The notes beneath the pieces were generated by a model. It had not been told where the DNA came from and ran no database searches. It saw nothing but the letters and a program-made list of their open reading frames with translations. The translations under genes and the position numbers were made by a program. This document shows, one piece after another, positions 25,459-34,354 of a stretch of 64,000 bases of DNA; within the stretch, counting starts at the first letter, position 1, and every line of letters starts with the position of its first letter. The stretch lies in NCBI RefSeq assembly GCF_030676415.1, contig NZ_JAUUTW010000025.1, forward strand, positions 1 to 64,000, read 5' to 3'. This DNA is from Peribacillus frigoritolerans. Lineage in GTDB: Bacteria; Bacillota; Bacilli; Bacillales; DSM-1321.

Positions 25459-26436
25459 TTGGAAGCCAAATGTGTTAAATTCTATGAGTTTGGGAATCCG
25501 CAAAAGGTTTTAAAAGTTGAAAATAAATTTATCCAAAGACCTTTCGAGGGGGAAGTCCTCGTTCGCATGACCACACGTCCCATTAATCCGTCTGACTTGC
25601 TGCCCATTCGCGGGGCATATTCCCACCGAATTCCCTTGCCTTCCATACCTGGTTATGAAGGGGTAGGCATTGTGGAAGAGGTGGGTCCATCGGTTTCGAA
25701 AGAGCTGATAGGCAAGCGTGTGCTGCCTTTGCGTGGTGAAGGGACCTGGCAGGAATATGTTAAAACATCTGCGGAACTGGCCATCGTCATTCCCGATTCG
25801 ATCGAGGATTATATAGCAGCGCAATTATATATAAATCCGATTACCGCATGGCTAATCTGTACAGAAGTATTAGCATTGAAACCGGATGATGTATTACTCG
25901 TAAATGCTTGCGGATCTTCCATTGGCCGTATCTTTACCCAGTTATCCAAGATTCTTGGATTTAAGCTGATTGCTGTAACGAGAAACAATAAGTATACGGA
26001 AGAACTGCTTAAACTTGGTGCGTCATATGTGATCGATACGTCCCGATCATCCTTGCATGATACAGTGATGGAATGGACGAATGGGCGCGGAGCGAAAGCG
26101 GCCATTGATTCAGTGGGCGGCTTCGATGGTTCAGAGCTAGCTTTTTGTGTCCGGCCTAATGGCATCTTATTAACGATTGGCCTTTTATCAGGACAGCCTG
26201 TTAATTGGGCTAAAATTTCACAAAGGACAAAAGTGAATGTTGACATGTTTCATCTTCGGCATTGGAATCAGCAGGCTTCCGTTCAAACTTGGCATGAAAC
26301 GTTTAACCTTTTGATGGGGTTCATTGCTGATAAAAGGTTGAAGTTCATGATGCCGGAATCCTACTACAGCCTTCAAGATGTGCAAGAAGCCATTATTGTC
26401 ACGAGCAATAGAGGGAAGATTTTTTTAAACAACTGA
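25459..26436 (+). CDS. MDR-family NAD(P)H:quinone / enoyl reductase-like oxidoreductase
   Basis: A 325-aa zinc-independent medium-chain dehydrogenase/reductase. The GroES-like N-terminal domain (about 1-130, with RPINPSDLLPIRGAY and PGYEGVGIVEEVG) is followed by a Rossmann domain with NACGSSIGRIFTQLSK, resembling mitochondrial-type enoyl reductases and quinone oxidoreductases. It starts with TTG 25459, with AAAGGAG 10 nt upstream. It is a single-gene unit and the substrate is unknown. Confidence 0.88.
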   Translation: MEAKCVKFYEFGNPQKVLKVENKFIQRPFEGEVLVRMTTRPINPSDLLPIRGAYSHRIPLPSIPGYEGVGIVEEVGPSVSKELIGKRVLPLRGEGTWQEYVKTSAELAIVIPDSIEDYIAAQLYINPITAWLICTEVLALKPDDVLLVNACGSSIGRIFTQLSKILGFKLIAVTRNNKYTEELLKLGASYVIDTSRSSLHDTVMEWTNGRGAKAAIDSVGGFDGSELAFCVRPNGILLTIGLLSGQPVNWAKISQRTKVNVDMFHLRHWNQQASVQTWHETFNLLMGFIADKRLKFMMPESYYSLQDVQEAIIVTSNRGKIFLNN

Positions 26437-26639
26437 TTTTACATCCTGAATGCAATGGTGGTTTGCTGATAGAAAGGATATATTAAAGGCAGCATTCATC
26501 TTGGAGCCCTTCCAATAGGTTCCTAAGGTAAAGTGAAATGGCCCCTGATAATATGGAATTACTTGATTACCTGTAAGGTGCTAGTTTAGAATGCGGAATA
26601 GGACATGTTGATACTGATACGACTTTGGAGGAAATACTT

Positions 26640-27950
26640 ATGAAAACAATATATGTGAATGCTACATTTTTTACGATGGACAAGGAAAACCAAATCATTG
26701 AAAACGGCATGATGATTGTACAAGATCATACCATATCCTACATCGGCCAGCAGGATGAACAACAATTGGCAGATGCAGATCAAGTGGTCAACCTTGGCGG
26801 GAAATGGATCATGCCAGGCCTTGTGAATGCCCATTCGCATATTGTAATGACCCTTTTACGCGGTATCGGGGACGATATGCTGCTGAAGCCATGGCTTGAA
26901 ACGAAAATATGGCCGATCGAAAGCCAGTTTACAACGGAAATCGCCTCTGTAAGTTCACAGCTAGGCATTATGGAAATGATGAAATCAGGAACCACGACAT
27001 TTTCGGATATGTTCAATCCTAATGGAATAGATGCAGGTGCTGTCATGGAGACGATAGGCGAAACAGGAATGCGCGGAGCCTTTTCCTATACGATCTTCAG
27101 CTTGGGTACCGAAAAAGACCAGAAAGCGAACCTCATGGGGGCTGAGCAGTTTTCAAAAAACTATAAAGCATTTGCCGATGGCCGCCTGACTACCATGGTC
27201 GCACCACATAGCCCATACGCCTGCACACCTGAAGCGATCATGGAAAGTGCACGAATTGCAAAAGAGAATGATTTGATGGTGCACATCCACGTATCGGAAA
27301 CGGACTTTGAAATCCTCGACATCGAAAAACGGTACGGATCCCGTCCTGTCGAGCACCTTCGCCGTCTAGGCCTGTTCGATCAGCCTACCGTGATGGCACA
27401 TGGAGTGGTCCTTAATGATGAAGAGCGGGCGATCCTAAAACAGCATGATGTTCGCGTTGCCCATAATCCAATCAGTAACCTGAAGCTCGGATCTGGGATA
27501 GCAGATGTCGTCAGCCTTCTTGATGCAGGCATTAAAGTGGGAGTGGCAACAGATGGCGTCGCCTCCAATAACAACTTCGATATGTTCGAAGAAATGAGGA
27601 CAGCCGCATTACTGCAAAAAGGAATGTATAAGGATGCCACAAAATTCCCTGCACAAACAGCACTCGCCATGGCCACAAGAATGGGCGCCGAAGCGATAGG
27701 CATGGGTCACACAGGATCACTGGAAGCTGGTAAAAAAGCGGATTTCATCACCATTTACCCATATAACAAAGAACACCTGCAGCCACTGAGTGAAGCCTAT
27801 TCGCACCTGCTTTATGCAGCACGCGGAAATGACGTATGTGATGTATACATCGATGGCAAAATGGTCGTGAAAGATGGCCGATGCTTAACGATCGATGAAG
27901 AAAAAGTGATTGCCGAAACGAATCGTCTGCAAGGTACCCTATCACGATAA
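26640..27950 (+). CDS. mtaD: Amidohydrolase, MtaD-type 5'-methylthioadenosine / S-adenosylhomocysteine deaminase
   Basis: About 436 residues with the metal-binding NAHSHIVMTLLRG (HxH) near residue 65, further metal ligands in VHIHVSETD and a late ATDGVASNNNFDMFEEM, typical of the MtaD/TrzA branch of the amidohydrolase superfamily. It deaminates MTA, SAH or adenosine in the cytoplasm. ATG 26640 follows GGAGGA by 7 nt; a TTG at 26625 overlaps that site. A strong terminator follows. The 200 bp upstream show no riboswitch that I can recognise. Confidence 0.92.
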   Translation: MKTIYVNATFFTMDKENQIIENGMMIVQDHTISYIGQQDEQQLADADQVVNLGGKWIMPGLVNAHSHIVMTLLRGIGDDMLLKPWLETKIWPIESQFTTEIASVSSQLGIMEMMKSGTTTFSDMFNPNGIDAGAVMETIGETGMRGAFSYTIFSLGTEKDQKANLMGAEQFSKNYKAFADGRLTTMVAPHSPYACTPEAIMESARIAKENDLMVHIHVSETDFEILDIEKRYGSRPVEHLRRLGLFDQPTVMAHGVVLNDEERAILKQHDVRVAHNPISNLKLGSGIADVVSLLDAGIKVGVATDGVASNNNFDMFEEMRTAALLQKGMYKDATKFPAQTALAMATRMGAEAIGMGHTGSLEAGKKADFITIYPYNKEHLQPLSEAYSHLLYAARGNDVCDVYIDGKMVVKDGRCLTIDEEKVIAETNRLQGTLSR

Positions 27951-27982
27951 CACTGATGGGAGAACAAACGGATGCACAGAAG

Positions 27983-28014
27983 AAGGAGCTGCCATTTGCA
28001 GCTCCTTTTTTTAT
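27983..28014 (+). terminator. Terminator after mtaD
   Basis: AAGGAGCTGC (27983-27992) pairs with GCAGCTCCTT (27998-28007), loop CATTT, then a T-run. Confidence 0.9.
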
Positions 28015-28404
28015 GGAAGGGCAGGGAATGGTGTGGAGGTCGAATTAATCGGTTTTAGGACCATATTATTCGGTTTTAGTAAGGAATAAATCGTATCGAA
28101 TGGCAGTCATAAAGGAATTCCCGCTAGTATTGTGGAATAAATTGTTCTTAACACTTAGAAATCCGTCGTGAGTCCAGTTTCTTGGAAATGTGGAAACAAA
28201 GTAAGCCGGTTAAAAATATTAATAAGAAAATAGGTATGGCAAAACGGTAAAAAATGAAAAAAACGCTGCTGACCGCAAATATTAGCCAACTGGTAATCAC
28301 CAAGCAACTGGAAAAAAATCTTTGACAGAATGGACATGAATTTCACTGTCATATGAAAAATCACACACCATTTCCTAATTTTGGGTTAGGGGGAAATCGT
28401 TGAA
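28015..28404. other. 400-bp gap without a supported gene
   Basis: TCGGTTTTAG occurs at 28049-28058 and 28070-28079, a 21-bp offset like the larger arrays at 11.5 and 35.7 kb. On the minus strand a frame ending near 28156 could encode a 50-residue hydrophobic peptide, but it has no ribosome site or start codon other than an internal GTG. Nothing else is supported. Confidence 0.4.
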
Positions 28405-28421
28405 AAAGGAGGACAAGATGA

Positions 28422-28790
28422 ATGGAAAGTGAATCTTCATTGTTAAAAGAGCATTTGCATAAGCTGGAGGAGAAATTGTTAAAATCTGAAGTCCGTACAT
28501 CCCCAGAAGAGCTTTCATTATTATTGAAAGATGATTTCTTCGAGTTCGGCAGTTCGGGTAACATATGGTCTAAAAGCGATTTTTTGGGGCAAGAGGGAGC
28601 CGGAGCGGTGAAAATGACACTAAGTCAATTTGAGATGCATCAATTGTCTGATGATACCGTGTTAACCACGTACCGGATTTTTGATGAAGATAAAGTGGAA
28701 CATACCCTAAGGAGTTCAATCTGGAAATGTACGAATGGAAGATGGCAAATGTTTTTTCATCAAGGCACAAAAACGAAAGGACATCTTTAA
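28422..28790 (+). CDS. DUF4440 / NTF2-like protein
   Basis: A 122-aa protein with the DUF4440 (SnoaL/NTF2-like cone fold) pattern: an N-terminal helix (LLKEHLHKLEEKLLKSE), LLKDDFFEFGSSG and a C-terminal SSIWKCTNGRWQMFFHQGT. AAAGGAGG lies 9 nt before ATG 28422. These small cytoplasmic proteins often act as unknown isomerases or stress proteins. It is a stand-alone gene. Confidence 0.88.
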   Translation: MESESSLLKEHLHKLEEKLLKSEVRTSPEELSLLLKDDFFEFGSSGNIWSKSDFLGQEGAGAVKMTLSQFEMHQLSDDTVLTTYRIFDEDKVEHTLRSSIWKCTNGRWQMFFHQGTKTKGHL

Positions 28791-28900
28791 GCCTTTTATT
28801 TATGAAAAAGAAAATAGTGAAATATCATAAAAGAGCGTAAGAAAATGAGTTTTGTATACATGAAGCGAAGCAAAAATAAATAAGATGCAGGGAATTTTTG

Positions 28901-29028
28901 TTGACTACGGAGCACAGAGTTAGTATTATTAGAAATAGTAATACCAAGTATTTAAATAGGAATTATAGGTTAATTGACCGGAAAACCGGAGACTTTTCTT
29001 TCATGTAAAGAGTGTCTCCGGTTTTTTT
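28901..29028 (+). ncRNA. Candidate small RNA or attenuator upstream of the FbpA-like genes
   Basis: A sigma-A promoter TTGACT (28901-28906), 17 bp, TATTAT (28924-28929) is followed about 60 bp later by a strong terminator (12-bp stem 28982-28993 / 29014-29025, then T7). The predicted transcript is about 90 nt and contains no open frame with a ribosome site. An imperfect palindrome TATTATTA-GAAA-TAGTAATA overlaps the -10 region and could bind a repressor. It sits 70 bp before an fbpA-like gene. It may be an independent sRNA or a leader that attenuates the two downstream genes. Confidence 0.55.
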
Positions 29029-29096
29029 GTGAATGAGTAAAGCGAAAGGTTCTGTTTCAATACCATAGTTGTTCATATAAAAAAGGAGGGTTTATC

Positions 29097-29306
29097 ATGG
29101 GGATATTATTACGTAAAGCGATTGAGAAAAAAAGAAACTTCCTAATCAACGAGTTGATTAACAAGGGAGTTTATAAAAAGAATGACATCCATCTATTTGA
29201 ATTAACCTTAACCGATTTAGAGAATGAATATATTAAAATAAGTAAAATCGAAGAGAAGGAATCCGATGATCATTCCCCCTGTCTGAGGATCCATCATTTC
29301 ATATAA
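29097..29306 (+). CDS. FbpA-family (Fur-regulated basic protein A) small protein
   Basis: A 69-aa basic protein with the FbpA pattern: LLRKAIEKKRNFLINELIN, GVYKKNDIHLFELTLTDLE and NEYIKI. In B. subtilis FbpA is one of the small basic proteins of the Fur-controlled iron-sparing response, thought to act as an RNA chaperone with the sRNA FsrA. AAAGGAGGG precedes ATG 29097. I see no convincing Fur box, so the regulation may differ. A second family member follows after 25 bp. Confidence 0.8.
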   Translation: MGILLRKAIEKKRNFLINELINKGVYKKNDIHLFELTLTDLENEYIKISKIEEKESDDHSPCLRIHHFI

Positions 29307-29331
29307 TATCGGAATAAAAGGAGAGGGTGAA

Positions 29332-29526
29332 ATGAGGAAGGGCGTGGAAGAAAGGCGGAAGGAATTAATCTATAAACTTATGATCCATACTGTAAATAAG
29401 AGTGTGGAACAGCTTATGAAGTTAACCTTAAAAGAATTGGAAACAGAATATAAAAAGGTTCAGAATGATTGCCATCCCCATAGTGATGCGGGTTCGATAC
29501 AATGGATCAATACAAAACGGCATTAG
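29332..29526 (+). CDS. Second FbpA-family small protein
   Basis: A 64-aa relative of the preceding protein: RKGVEERRKELIYKLMIH, then VEQLMKLTLKELETEYKKVQ. AAAGGAGAGGGTG precedes ATG 29332. The short spacing suggests one transcript with the first copy. The N-terminal helix is conserved and the tails differ (CHPHSDAG here), pointing to an old duplication. Confidence 0.75.
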   Translation: MRKGVEERRKELIYKLMIHTVNKSVEQLMKLTLKELETEYKKVQNDCHPHSDAGSIQWINTKRH

Positions 29527-29541
29527 GTTGAATGGGGTACC

Positions 29542-30135
29542 TCAATTCATCATAAAAAATTTCATCATTTTGCTAACGGCTTTCTGTGCTGATTCTACAT
29601 GATATTTTGAACTGTAAGGGTCACTGAATCCGTGTTTTCCGTTGAATTTATGCACTTCGATATTCTTTCTCTCTAAAGCTGAAATCAATTCGTCCACATT
29701 AAATGCTGATTCTTCTTGCGGAAAGAATAGCAGTGCAGGGCATTGTGGCGTTAATTCTAAATAATTCCTAATACGGGAACCGTAGTATCCAACTATCCCA
29801 TCGACCCATTCTTCCTCACTGCACAGCCAAGCTACAGTTGCCCCTGCACTGAATCCAAGGATGAAAATCTTTTGGTATTCATCTTTAATATTCGATCCTA
29901 TTTCCTTTATCTTATGCAAAGCGTTTGTGAAACCTACGTTCTCCATAAAATGCCGGTAAGCAGCTTCCTCTTGGGAATAATCAAAAGGCGTCTTCCGTCC
30001 TAACAAATTCGGACAGATCACATCAAAACCCTGTTTCGATAATGACTCACAAAAACCCTGCATATGTTGGTTCAGTCCATATATTTCGTGAATGACAATG
30101 ATGACAGTATCGGAATCTTTCTGAATGTGCAGCAT
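29542..30135 (-). CDS. Dienelactone hydrolase-family alpha/beta hydrolase
   Basis: About 197 residues. Signature parts are VIIVIHEIYGLNQH near the N-terminus, the nucleophile elbow GFSAGATVAW (Ser where classical dienelactone hydrolases have Cys) and the late NGKHGFSDPYSS carrying the catalytic His. ATG 30135 has GGGGAGG 6 nt upstream. It is likely a cytoplasmic esterase of unknown substrate and stands alone at the left edge of the accessory region. Confidence 0.88.
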   Translation of the reverse strand: MLHIQKDSDTVIIVIHEIYGLNQHMQGFCESLSKQGFDVICPNLLGRKTPFDYSQEEAAYRHFMENVGFTNALHKIKEIGSNIKDEYQKIFILGFSAGATVAWLCSEEEWVDGIVGYYGSRIRNYLELTPQCPALLFFPQEESAFNVDELISALERKNIEVHKFNGKHGFSDPYSSKYHVESAQKAVSKMMKFFMMN

Positions 30136-30204
30136 GTTTAACCTCCCCAAACTGTATAAAAATTAAAAACTAGATAGATAAAAGCCAACCAATTCTTTTC
30201 ATCA

Positions 30205-30590
30205 TTAACAATTACAAATCTTAAGTACATTACCATCAGGATCTTGAAAGTCAAAATAAGCAAAATCTCCAATACGCACTATTTCTTTAATAATTCATAT
30301 GTTATTACCTTTAATGAATTTATAGGCTTCGTCTATATCCTTTACGTAAAAATTATACAATACATTGTTGGATGGTTCGAATCTAAAATCAGGATCAAAT
30401 GTATGGTCATCTAACGTTAATCCAGTTTCATATGTTATAGGGATAGTGTAAACCGACGATTCTACAGAATCACTATTATGAGGAATGCCAAGGAGATTAC
30501 AATACCATCCAACTGATTTTTTTAAATCTTTAACATGAATAAAAACATTGTTAACCTTAGGGTAAATAGGAGAATTTATTGATTTTCATA
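30205..30590 (-). pseudogene. Broken VOC (glyoxalase/bleomycin resistance-like) gene
   Basis: Read on the minus strand, the frame encodes VNNVFIHVKDLKKSVGWYCN, then a central strand region, and after an in-frame TGA near 30290 continues IIKEIVRIGDFAYFDFQDPD, GNVLKICNC-stop at 30205. That is a complete VOC-family protein with one premature stop. The start is also damaged: the only nearby ATG is out of frame and a TGA precedes the frame. No function is expected. Confidence 0.85.
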
Positions 30591-30690
30591 CTTTTCCGCC
30601 TTTTGTTGAATCTTACCTAAGAATTCAACGAATCTCCATAAAAAACCTTTTTTAATCAGTGTGTAGCTACACAGAAGCGTCCAATGGATA

Positions 30691-30740
30691 AGGGCTGTCT
30701 TAAGGCAGCTTTTTCTTTATGTAATATACAGGGGAAAAGA
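30691..30740 (+). repeat. Structured intergenic element, partial (copy 1)
   Basis: Hairpin GGCTGTCTTAAGGCAGC-TTTTT followed by CTTTATG and a decayed tail (ACAGGGGAAAAGACTG). First of the series of same-orientation elements found in the accessory region. Confidence 0.65.
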
Positions 30741-30748
30741 CTGACACG

Positions 30749-31273
30749 TTAGCTATATTCCAGATGCGTAGTACTATTTAAAAACCTTATAAGTTTGTAT
30801 GGATGATCAGTATACTCAAGAAGATGTATTCCTGTATTATGAGAATTGAACCACACATCATTAATTGCGGGTGGTAATTGAAGAAAGCTTTCAATTATTT
30901 TAGTAATCACCCCTCCGTGGGATATAATGGCAATTCGTTTATAATTTGCACTGTTCTCTCTAATATAAGCGAGTACATTTTGAGCTCGTAATCTAAAATC
31001 TAAATTATTCTCCCCATCCTGCATCTCTCGTAAATCTTCCAAGAATGTTACTGGACATTTGATAGTATTTGATAAAGTTTCGGCAGTTTTACTAGCACGG
31101 AGCAAGGTACTTGACCATATGAATTCTGGTGGAAACTCTTCGGATACACGTCTGCACATTTTTTCCACTTGTTCAATTCCCTTAATGGTTAGTGGTAAAT
31201 CAGTAGTTCCTTCATAATTTTCTTCTAGAAAATCGTCTTCTGACTCACCATGCCGAATTAATAATATCTGCAA
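30749..31273 (-). CDS. Histidine phosphatase (phosphoglycerate mutase-like) protein
   Basis: A 174-aa protein beginning MQILLIRHGESEDDF, with the phospho-His motif LIRHGES, the second motif ISHGGVITKI (His near residue 118) and the expected Glu in the middle (FLEDLREMQDGE). Members of this branch dephosphorylate small metabolites in the cytoplasm. It reads against its right-hand neighbour, and the element at 30691-30740 lies just past its 3' end. Confidence 0.9.
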   Translation of the reverse strand: MQILLIRHGESEDDFLEENYEGTTDLPLTIKGIEQVEKMCRRVSEEFPPEFIWSSTLLRASKTAETLSNTIKCPVTFLEDLREMQDGENNLDFRLRAQNVLAYIRENSANYKRIAIISHGGVITKIIESFLQLPPAINDVWFNSHNTGIHLLEYTDHPYKLIRFLNSTTHLEYS

Positions 31274-31595
31274 GATATCACCTCGATTTTGTTTATTTAT
31301 TCCAATTTATAATTCTATTCAACTTTAATAAAACCTTTAAAAGAATAAAACTTGAGCTATTAGTCATAACTCTAGTTATAAGATCGTATCATGTCCTTTT
31401 TTTTACACGAATATATGATTGTGGTGCTTTTAACAAGTAAGCTTCAGCATTCCGTGAAGATAAGTTAAGCCTTGAAATAGCAAAACAACCATGTGACAAT
31501 ATTGTAAGATGGTAGCTTAAACTGTTAGGAAGAACGATGGCGATATATTTCCTTTCTCTTTAATATGTAAGAAAAAGAGGAAGGTTGGATATGAA

Positions 31596-32210
31596 ATGGA
31601 CTTTTTTGAGTGGAATACCAATGTATTCAGAATGATCAATGACTTAGGGAAACAGTACGATTATTTAAACCCTTCTGCCATTTTCATTGCCGAGTACATG
31701 GTATTTTTTTTAGCTTTGGCAGTCATGTTAATATGGTTCACTCGAAATCAACAGAGTAGGATGATGGTTGTTTGTGGGATGATTACGTTTGTAATAGCTG
31801 AAATGTTGGGGAAAATGGCAGGGAGATTGCATTCGAACAATCAGCCATTTGCCGAATTGGACAATGTTCATAAGTTAATTGAAAAAGCAGTGGATAATTC
31901 ATTTCCAAGCGACCATACCATCTTGTTTTTCTCGTTTTGTGTATCCTTTTGGCTTTTCAAAAGAGGATGGTGGTTGTTATGGATCATGCTGGCTTTCCTT
32001 GTTGGCATTTCCCGTATTTGGGTAGGTGTCCACTTTCCGGCGGATGTACTGGCAGGAGCTATACTAAGCGCCATTTCAGGCTTGATGGTTTACCTTGTTA
32101 TTCCTAAAATAAGCTTGGTTCATACAATATTAGCGGGTTATGAGAGATATGAACAAATGGTACTATCCCCATTGACTAAATCGAAGGAAAAAAAATCAAA
32201 GGACTTTTAA
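31596..32210 (+). CDS. bcrC: PAP2-family undecaprenyl-diphosphatase, BcrC-like
   Basis: A 204-aa membrane protein with about five helices and the three PAP2 motifs: GKMAGRLHSNNQPF, PSDHTILFF and SRIWVGVHFPADV. BcrC dephosphorylates undecaprenyl pyrophosphate on the outer face of the membrane, recycling the cell wall carrier and giving bacitracin tolerance. AAGAGGAAGG precedes ATG 31596. It is a single-gene unit ending in a copy of the structured element. Confidence 0.9.
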   Translation: MDFFEWNTNVFRMINDLGKQYDYLNPSAIFIAEYMVFFLALAVMLIWFTRNQQSRMMVVCGMITFVIAEMLGKMAGRLHSNNQPFAELDNVHKLIEKAVDNSFPSDHTILFFSFCVSFWLFKRGWWLLWIMLAFLVGISRIWVGVHFPADVLAGAILSAISGLMVYLVIPKISLVHTILAGYERYEQMVLSPLTKSKEKKSKDF

Positions 32211-32226
32211 GCGAGATCAAAAAACA

Positions 32227-32260
32227 GGGTTGCTCAGGCAGCCTTTTTTTTGTTGAACGA
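32227..32260 (+). repeat. Structured element, hairpin part (copy 2)
   Basis: GGTTGC-TCAG-GCAGCC followed by T8 and GTTGAACGA. It serves as terminator of the bcrC-like gene; the long tail is mostly lost. Confidence 0.65.
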
Positions 32261-32350
32261 AGTGTAGTGTGGTAAATACAAAAATATCCATATGATGATA
32301 CGGATGGTAAAATTAAGTGAAAACAATCCATCGCAATGGGGGACTTAATA

Positions 32351-32776
32351 TTGATTGATATCCAAGAAATCAAAGACATTATCAGGCATCGCTATCCATT
32401 TCTTTTAGTTGATAGAGTTTTGGAATGGGAAGAAGGAAAGAGGGCGGTGGCCGTTAAAAACGTAACAGCCAATGAAGAGTTTTTTACTGGTCACTTTCCC
32501 GATTACCCAGTGATGCCAGGTGTATTGATCGTGGAGGCATTAGCACAGGTAAGTGCTGTTGTCATGCTTACAAAAGAAGAAAATAAAGGGCGGATCGGGC
32601 TTTTGGCTGGGATCGATGGATGTCGTTTTAAAAGGCAAGTAAGACCAGGGGACCAATTACGTTTAGAAGTGGAGATTACTCGCTTGAAAGGTCCTATCGG
32701 TAAAGGAAAAGGAAGGGCTACTGTCGATGGAGAAACTGTATGCGAGACAGAGCTCATATTTGCTTTTGGTGATTGA
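32351..32776 (+). CDS. fabZ: 3-hydroxyacyl-ACP dehydratase FabZ
   Basis: About 141 residues of the hot-dog dehydratase family: [20 protein letters not shown], then [20 protein letters not shown] with the catalytic His and Glu, and [11 protein letters not shown]. FabZ removes water from 3-hydroxyacyl-ACP in fatty acid elongation. I chose TTG 32351 because GGGGGAC (32338-32344) lies 6 nt upstream and the resulting [11 protein letters not shown] start fits the family; ATG 32336 overlaps the site. It stands apart from other fatty acid genes, in one run with the NUDIX gene. Confidence 0.92.
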   Translation: MIDIQEIKDIIRHRYPFLLVDRVLEWEEGKRAVAVKNVTANEEFFTGHFPDYPVMPGVLIVEALAQVSAVVMLTKEENKGRIGLLAGIDGCRFKRQVRPGDQLRLEVEITRLKGPIGKGKGRATVDGETVCETELIFAFGD

Positions 32777-32803
32777 GCTATCATGTGCAATCACGGGGGA
32801 ATG

Positions 32804-33226
32804 ATGGTGAAGCCGATAAAAAAAGCTTACGGGTATGTGACAAGAATCAAAAATGGAGAAACACAGGTATTGGTTTTTCAACATCCCATTAGTGAAGCGG
32901 GTATACAGATACCCAAGGGAACAGTGAAGCCTCAAGAAGATGCTTACCAAGCGGTGATTAGGGAAATGAAAGAAGAAACAGGTCTGGAAAATTTTCATGT
33001 GGAGAAATTAATTGCAGAAGATTTTTGGGTGAACGCTGATGGTACCATACATAATAGATATTTTTATCAAATAAGTGTATCAAATGTTCTTGATGAATGG
33101 GACTATCAGCCAACGGGTGGAGGAGATGAAGAGGGGCTGTCATTCCATTTTTACTGGATTTCATCCGAACATGAAGTGCAACTTATTAAAGGGCATGGAG
33201 ATTATTTAAACCTGATATTTACCTAA
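32804..33226 (+). CDS. NUDIX hydrolase
   Basis: About 140 residues with a complete Nudix box: GTVKPQEDAYQAVIREMKEE, followed by TGL, around residues 33-55. It should hydrolyse a nucleoside-diphosphate-linked compound with Mg2+. The start is ambiguous: GGGGG (32795-32799) is 4 nt before ATG 32804 and 7 nt before GTG 32807. The gene follows fabZ by about 27 bp and ends before a shared bidirectional terminator. Confidence 0.88.
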   Translation: MVKPIKKAYGYVTRIKNGETQVLVFQHPISEAGIQIPKGTVKPQEDAYQAVIREMKEETGLENFHVEKLIAEDFWVNADGTIHNRYFYQISVSNVLDEWDYQPTGGGDEEGLSFHFYWISSEHEVQLIKGHGDYLNLIFT

Positions 33227-33252
33227 CCCTTCAGTGCGCAGCAGTTTATCAA

Positions 33253-33295
33253 AACCGGCCAAGGTCATTATTGAACTTGGCCGGTTGTTTTTTTA
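33253..33295. terminator. Bidirectional terminator between NUDIX and LOG genes
   Basis: AACCGGCCAAG (33253-33263) pairs with CTTGGCCGGTT (33276-33286), then G-T7; an A run lies on the other side. Confidence 0.88.
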
Positions 33296-33298
33296 TGA

Positions 33299-33880
33299 TC
33301 AGGTTTGGTTTTCGGTAATGAAAGTTTTTACGGTTGGCGGTTCATATGTATTAAATTGATCAAGAAGTCCATTTGGTTCAACATCTACCAGCGCCATGGA
33401 ACGGAATTTTTCATGAAGGAACTGTTCGTCGGACATATGGTTGAATAAAGCGACCAAAGGATCATAATAGTGATTGATATTTAAGAGTCCGCAAGGTTTA
33501 TGATGAAGACCAAGCTGAGCCCAAGTGAAAATCTCAAAGAATTCTTCCAATGTTCCTGGCCCGCCTGGCAAGGCAATGAACCCATCTGCAAGCTCAGCCA
33601 TTTTAGCTTTTCTTTCATGCATGGTTTCCACGACAATCAGTTCGGTTAAGTTCTTATGAGCTATTTCCTTTTTTTCTAGAAAATCTGGCATTACGCCAAT
33701 TACATTTCCGCCTGCTTCCAAAACGGAATCTGCAACTGCACCCATGATTCCTACACTTGAGCCTCCATAAACAAGGGTAATCTTACGTTTTGCCAGTTCC
33801 GCACCCAGTTTTTTAGCCTCTTCTACATAGACAGCAGATGCTCCGTTGCTTGATCCGCAAAATATAGCTAGACTTTTCAA
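33299..33880 (-). CDS. LOG-family protein (cytokinin-activating phosphoribohydrolase-like)
   Basis: About 193 residues with the Rossmann-like LOG fold: IFCGSSNGAS at the start, GGSSVGIMGAVADSVLEAGG and the hallmark PGGPGTLEEFFEIFTW. Family members hydrolyse nucleoside 5'-monophosphates (YvdD-like in Bacillus). I prefer TTG 33880 because GGGAGAT is 8 nt upstream and the protein then begins LKSLAIFCG as in relatives; the longer frame from 33925 lacks a site. It diverges from the MazG-like gene. Confidence 0.9.
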   Translation of the reverse strand: MKSLAIFCGSSNGASAVYVEEAKKLGAELAKRKITLVYGGSSVGIMGAVADSVLEAGGNVIGVMPDFLEKKEIAHKNLTELIVVETMHERKAKMAELADGFIALPGGPGTLEEFFEIFTWAQLGLHHKPCGLLNINHYYDPLVALFNHMSDEQFLHEKFRSMALVDVEPNGLLDQFNTYEPPTVKTFITENQT

Positions 33881-33977
33881 AATATCACATCTCCCATTTA
33901 GTAATCTTCCTTTCTTATCATACATAATTCAGGGGGATTTGTTAAACTTGAATTATCTAAATGAAAGGTGGATGAAT

Positions 33978-34298
33978 ATGAACGTCACTGAATTTCAACA
34001 ATGGGTAAAAGATTATTATGAAGCACGAGGATGGTCAGAATTGGACATTTTCATTCGCATTGGCTTTTTGGCAGAAGAAACTGGCGAGGTGGCACGAGCC
34101 ATTCGCTCCCTTGAGATTGGCAGGGATAGACCTGATGAAGTTATTGGTTCGTTTGAAGAGAACAAACAGGAGTTAACCGAAGAATTGGGAGATGTGCTAG
34201 GTAACTTGATTGTGATTGCGAACAAGTACGATATTCCATTGGAAGAAGTGTTTAATGCCCATAAAAAGAAACTATCCGAACGCTATCATAATGCATAA
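33978..34298 (+). CDS. MazG-like nucleotide pyrophosphohydrolase
   Basis: A 106-aa protein with the metal-binding MazG motifs: FLAEETGEVARAIRSLE (ExxE) and ELTEELGDVLGNLIVIANKY (ExxD). It probably hydrolyses non-canonical nucleoside triphosphates. ATG 33978 follows AAAGGTGG by 6 nt. It is divergent from the LOG-family gene; both could act in nucleotide housekeeping, though this is only context. Confidence 0.88.
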   Translation: MNVTEFQQWVKDYYEARGWSELDIFIRIGFLAEETGEVARAIRSLEIGRDRPDEVIGSFEENKQELTEELGDVLGNLIVIANKYDIPLEEVFNAHKKKLSERYHNA

Positions 34299-34354
34299 TT
34301 TCCGTCATTATTGGTGTACATGAAAAACATCCTGTTTTTAAACTTGAAGAGCTG

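Noticed and set aside
28155-28364. Minus-strand 69-codon frame and an alternative hydrophobic frame before the DUF4440 gene
   Set aside because: Neither has a ribosome site; the hydrophobic frame lacks an ATG and starts right after a stop.
28901-28950. Fur box upstream of the fbpA-like genes
   Set aside because: The palindrome TATTATTA-GAAA-TAGTAATA differs too much from the GATAATGATAATCATTATC consensus that is met well at 20878.
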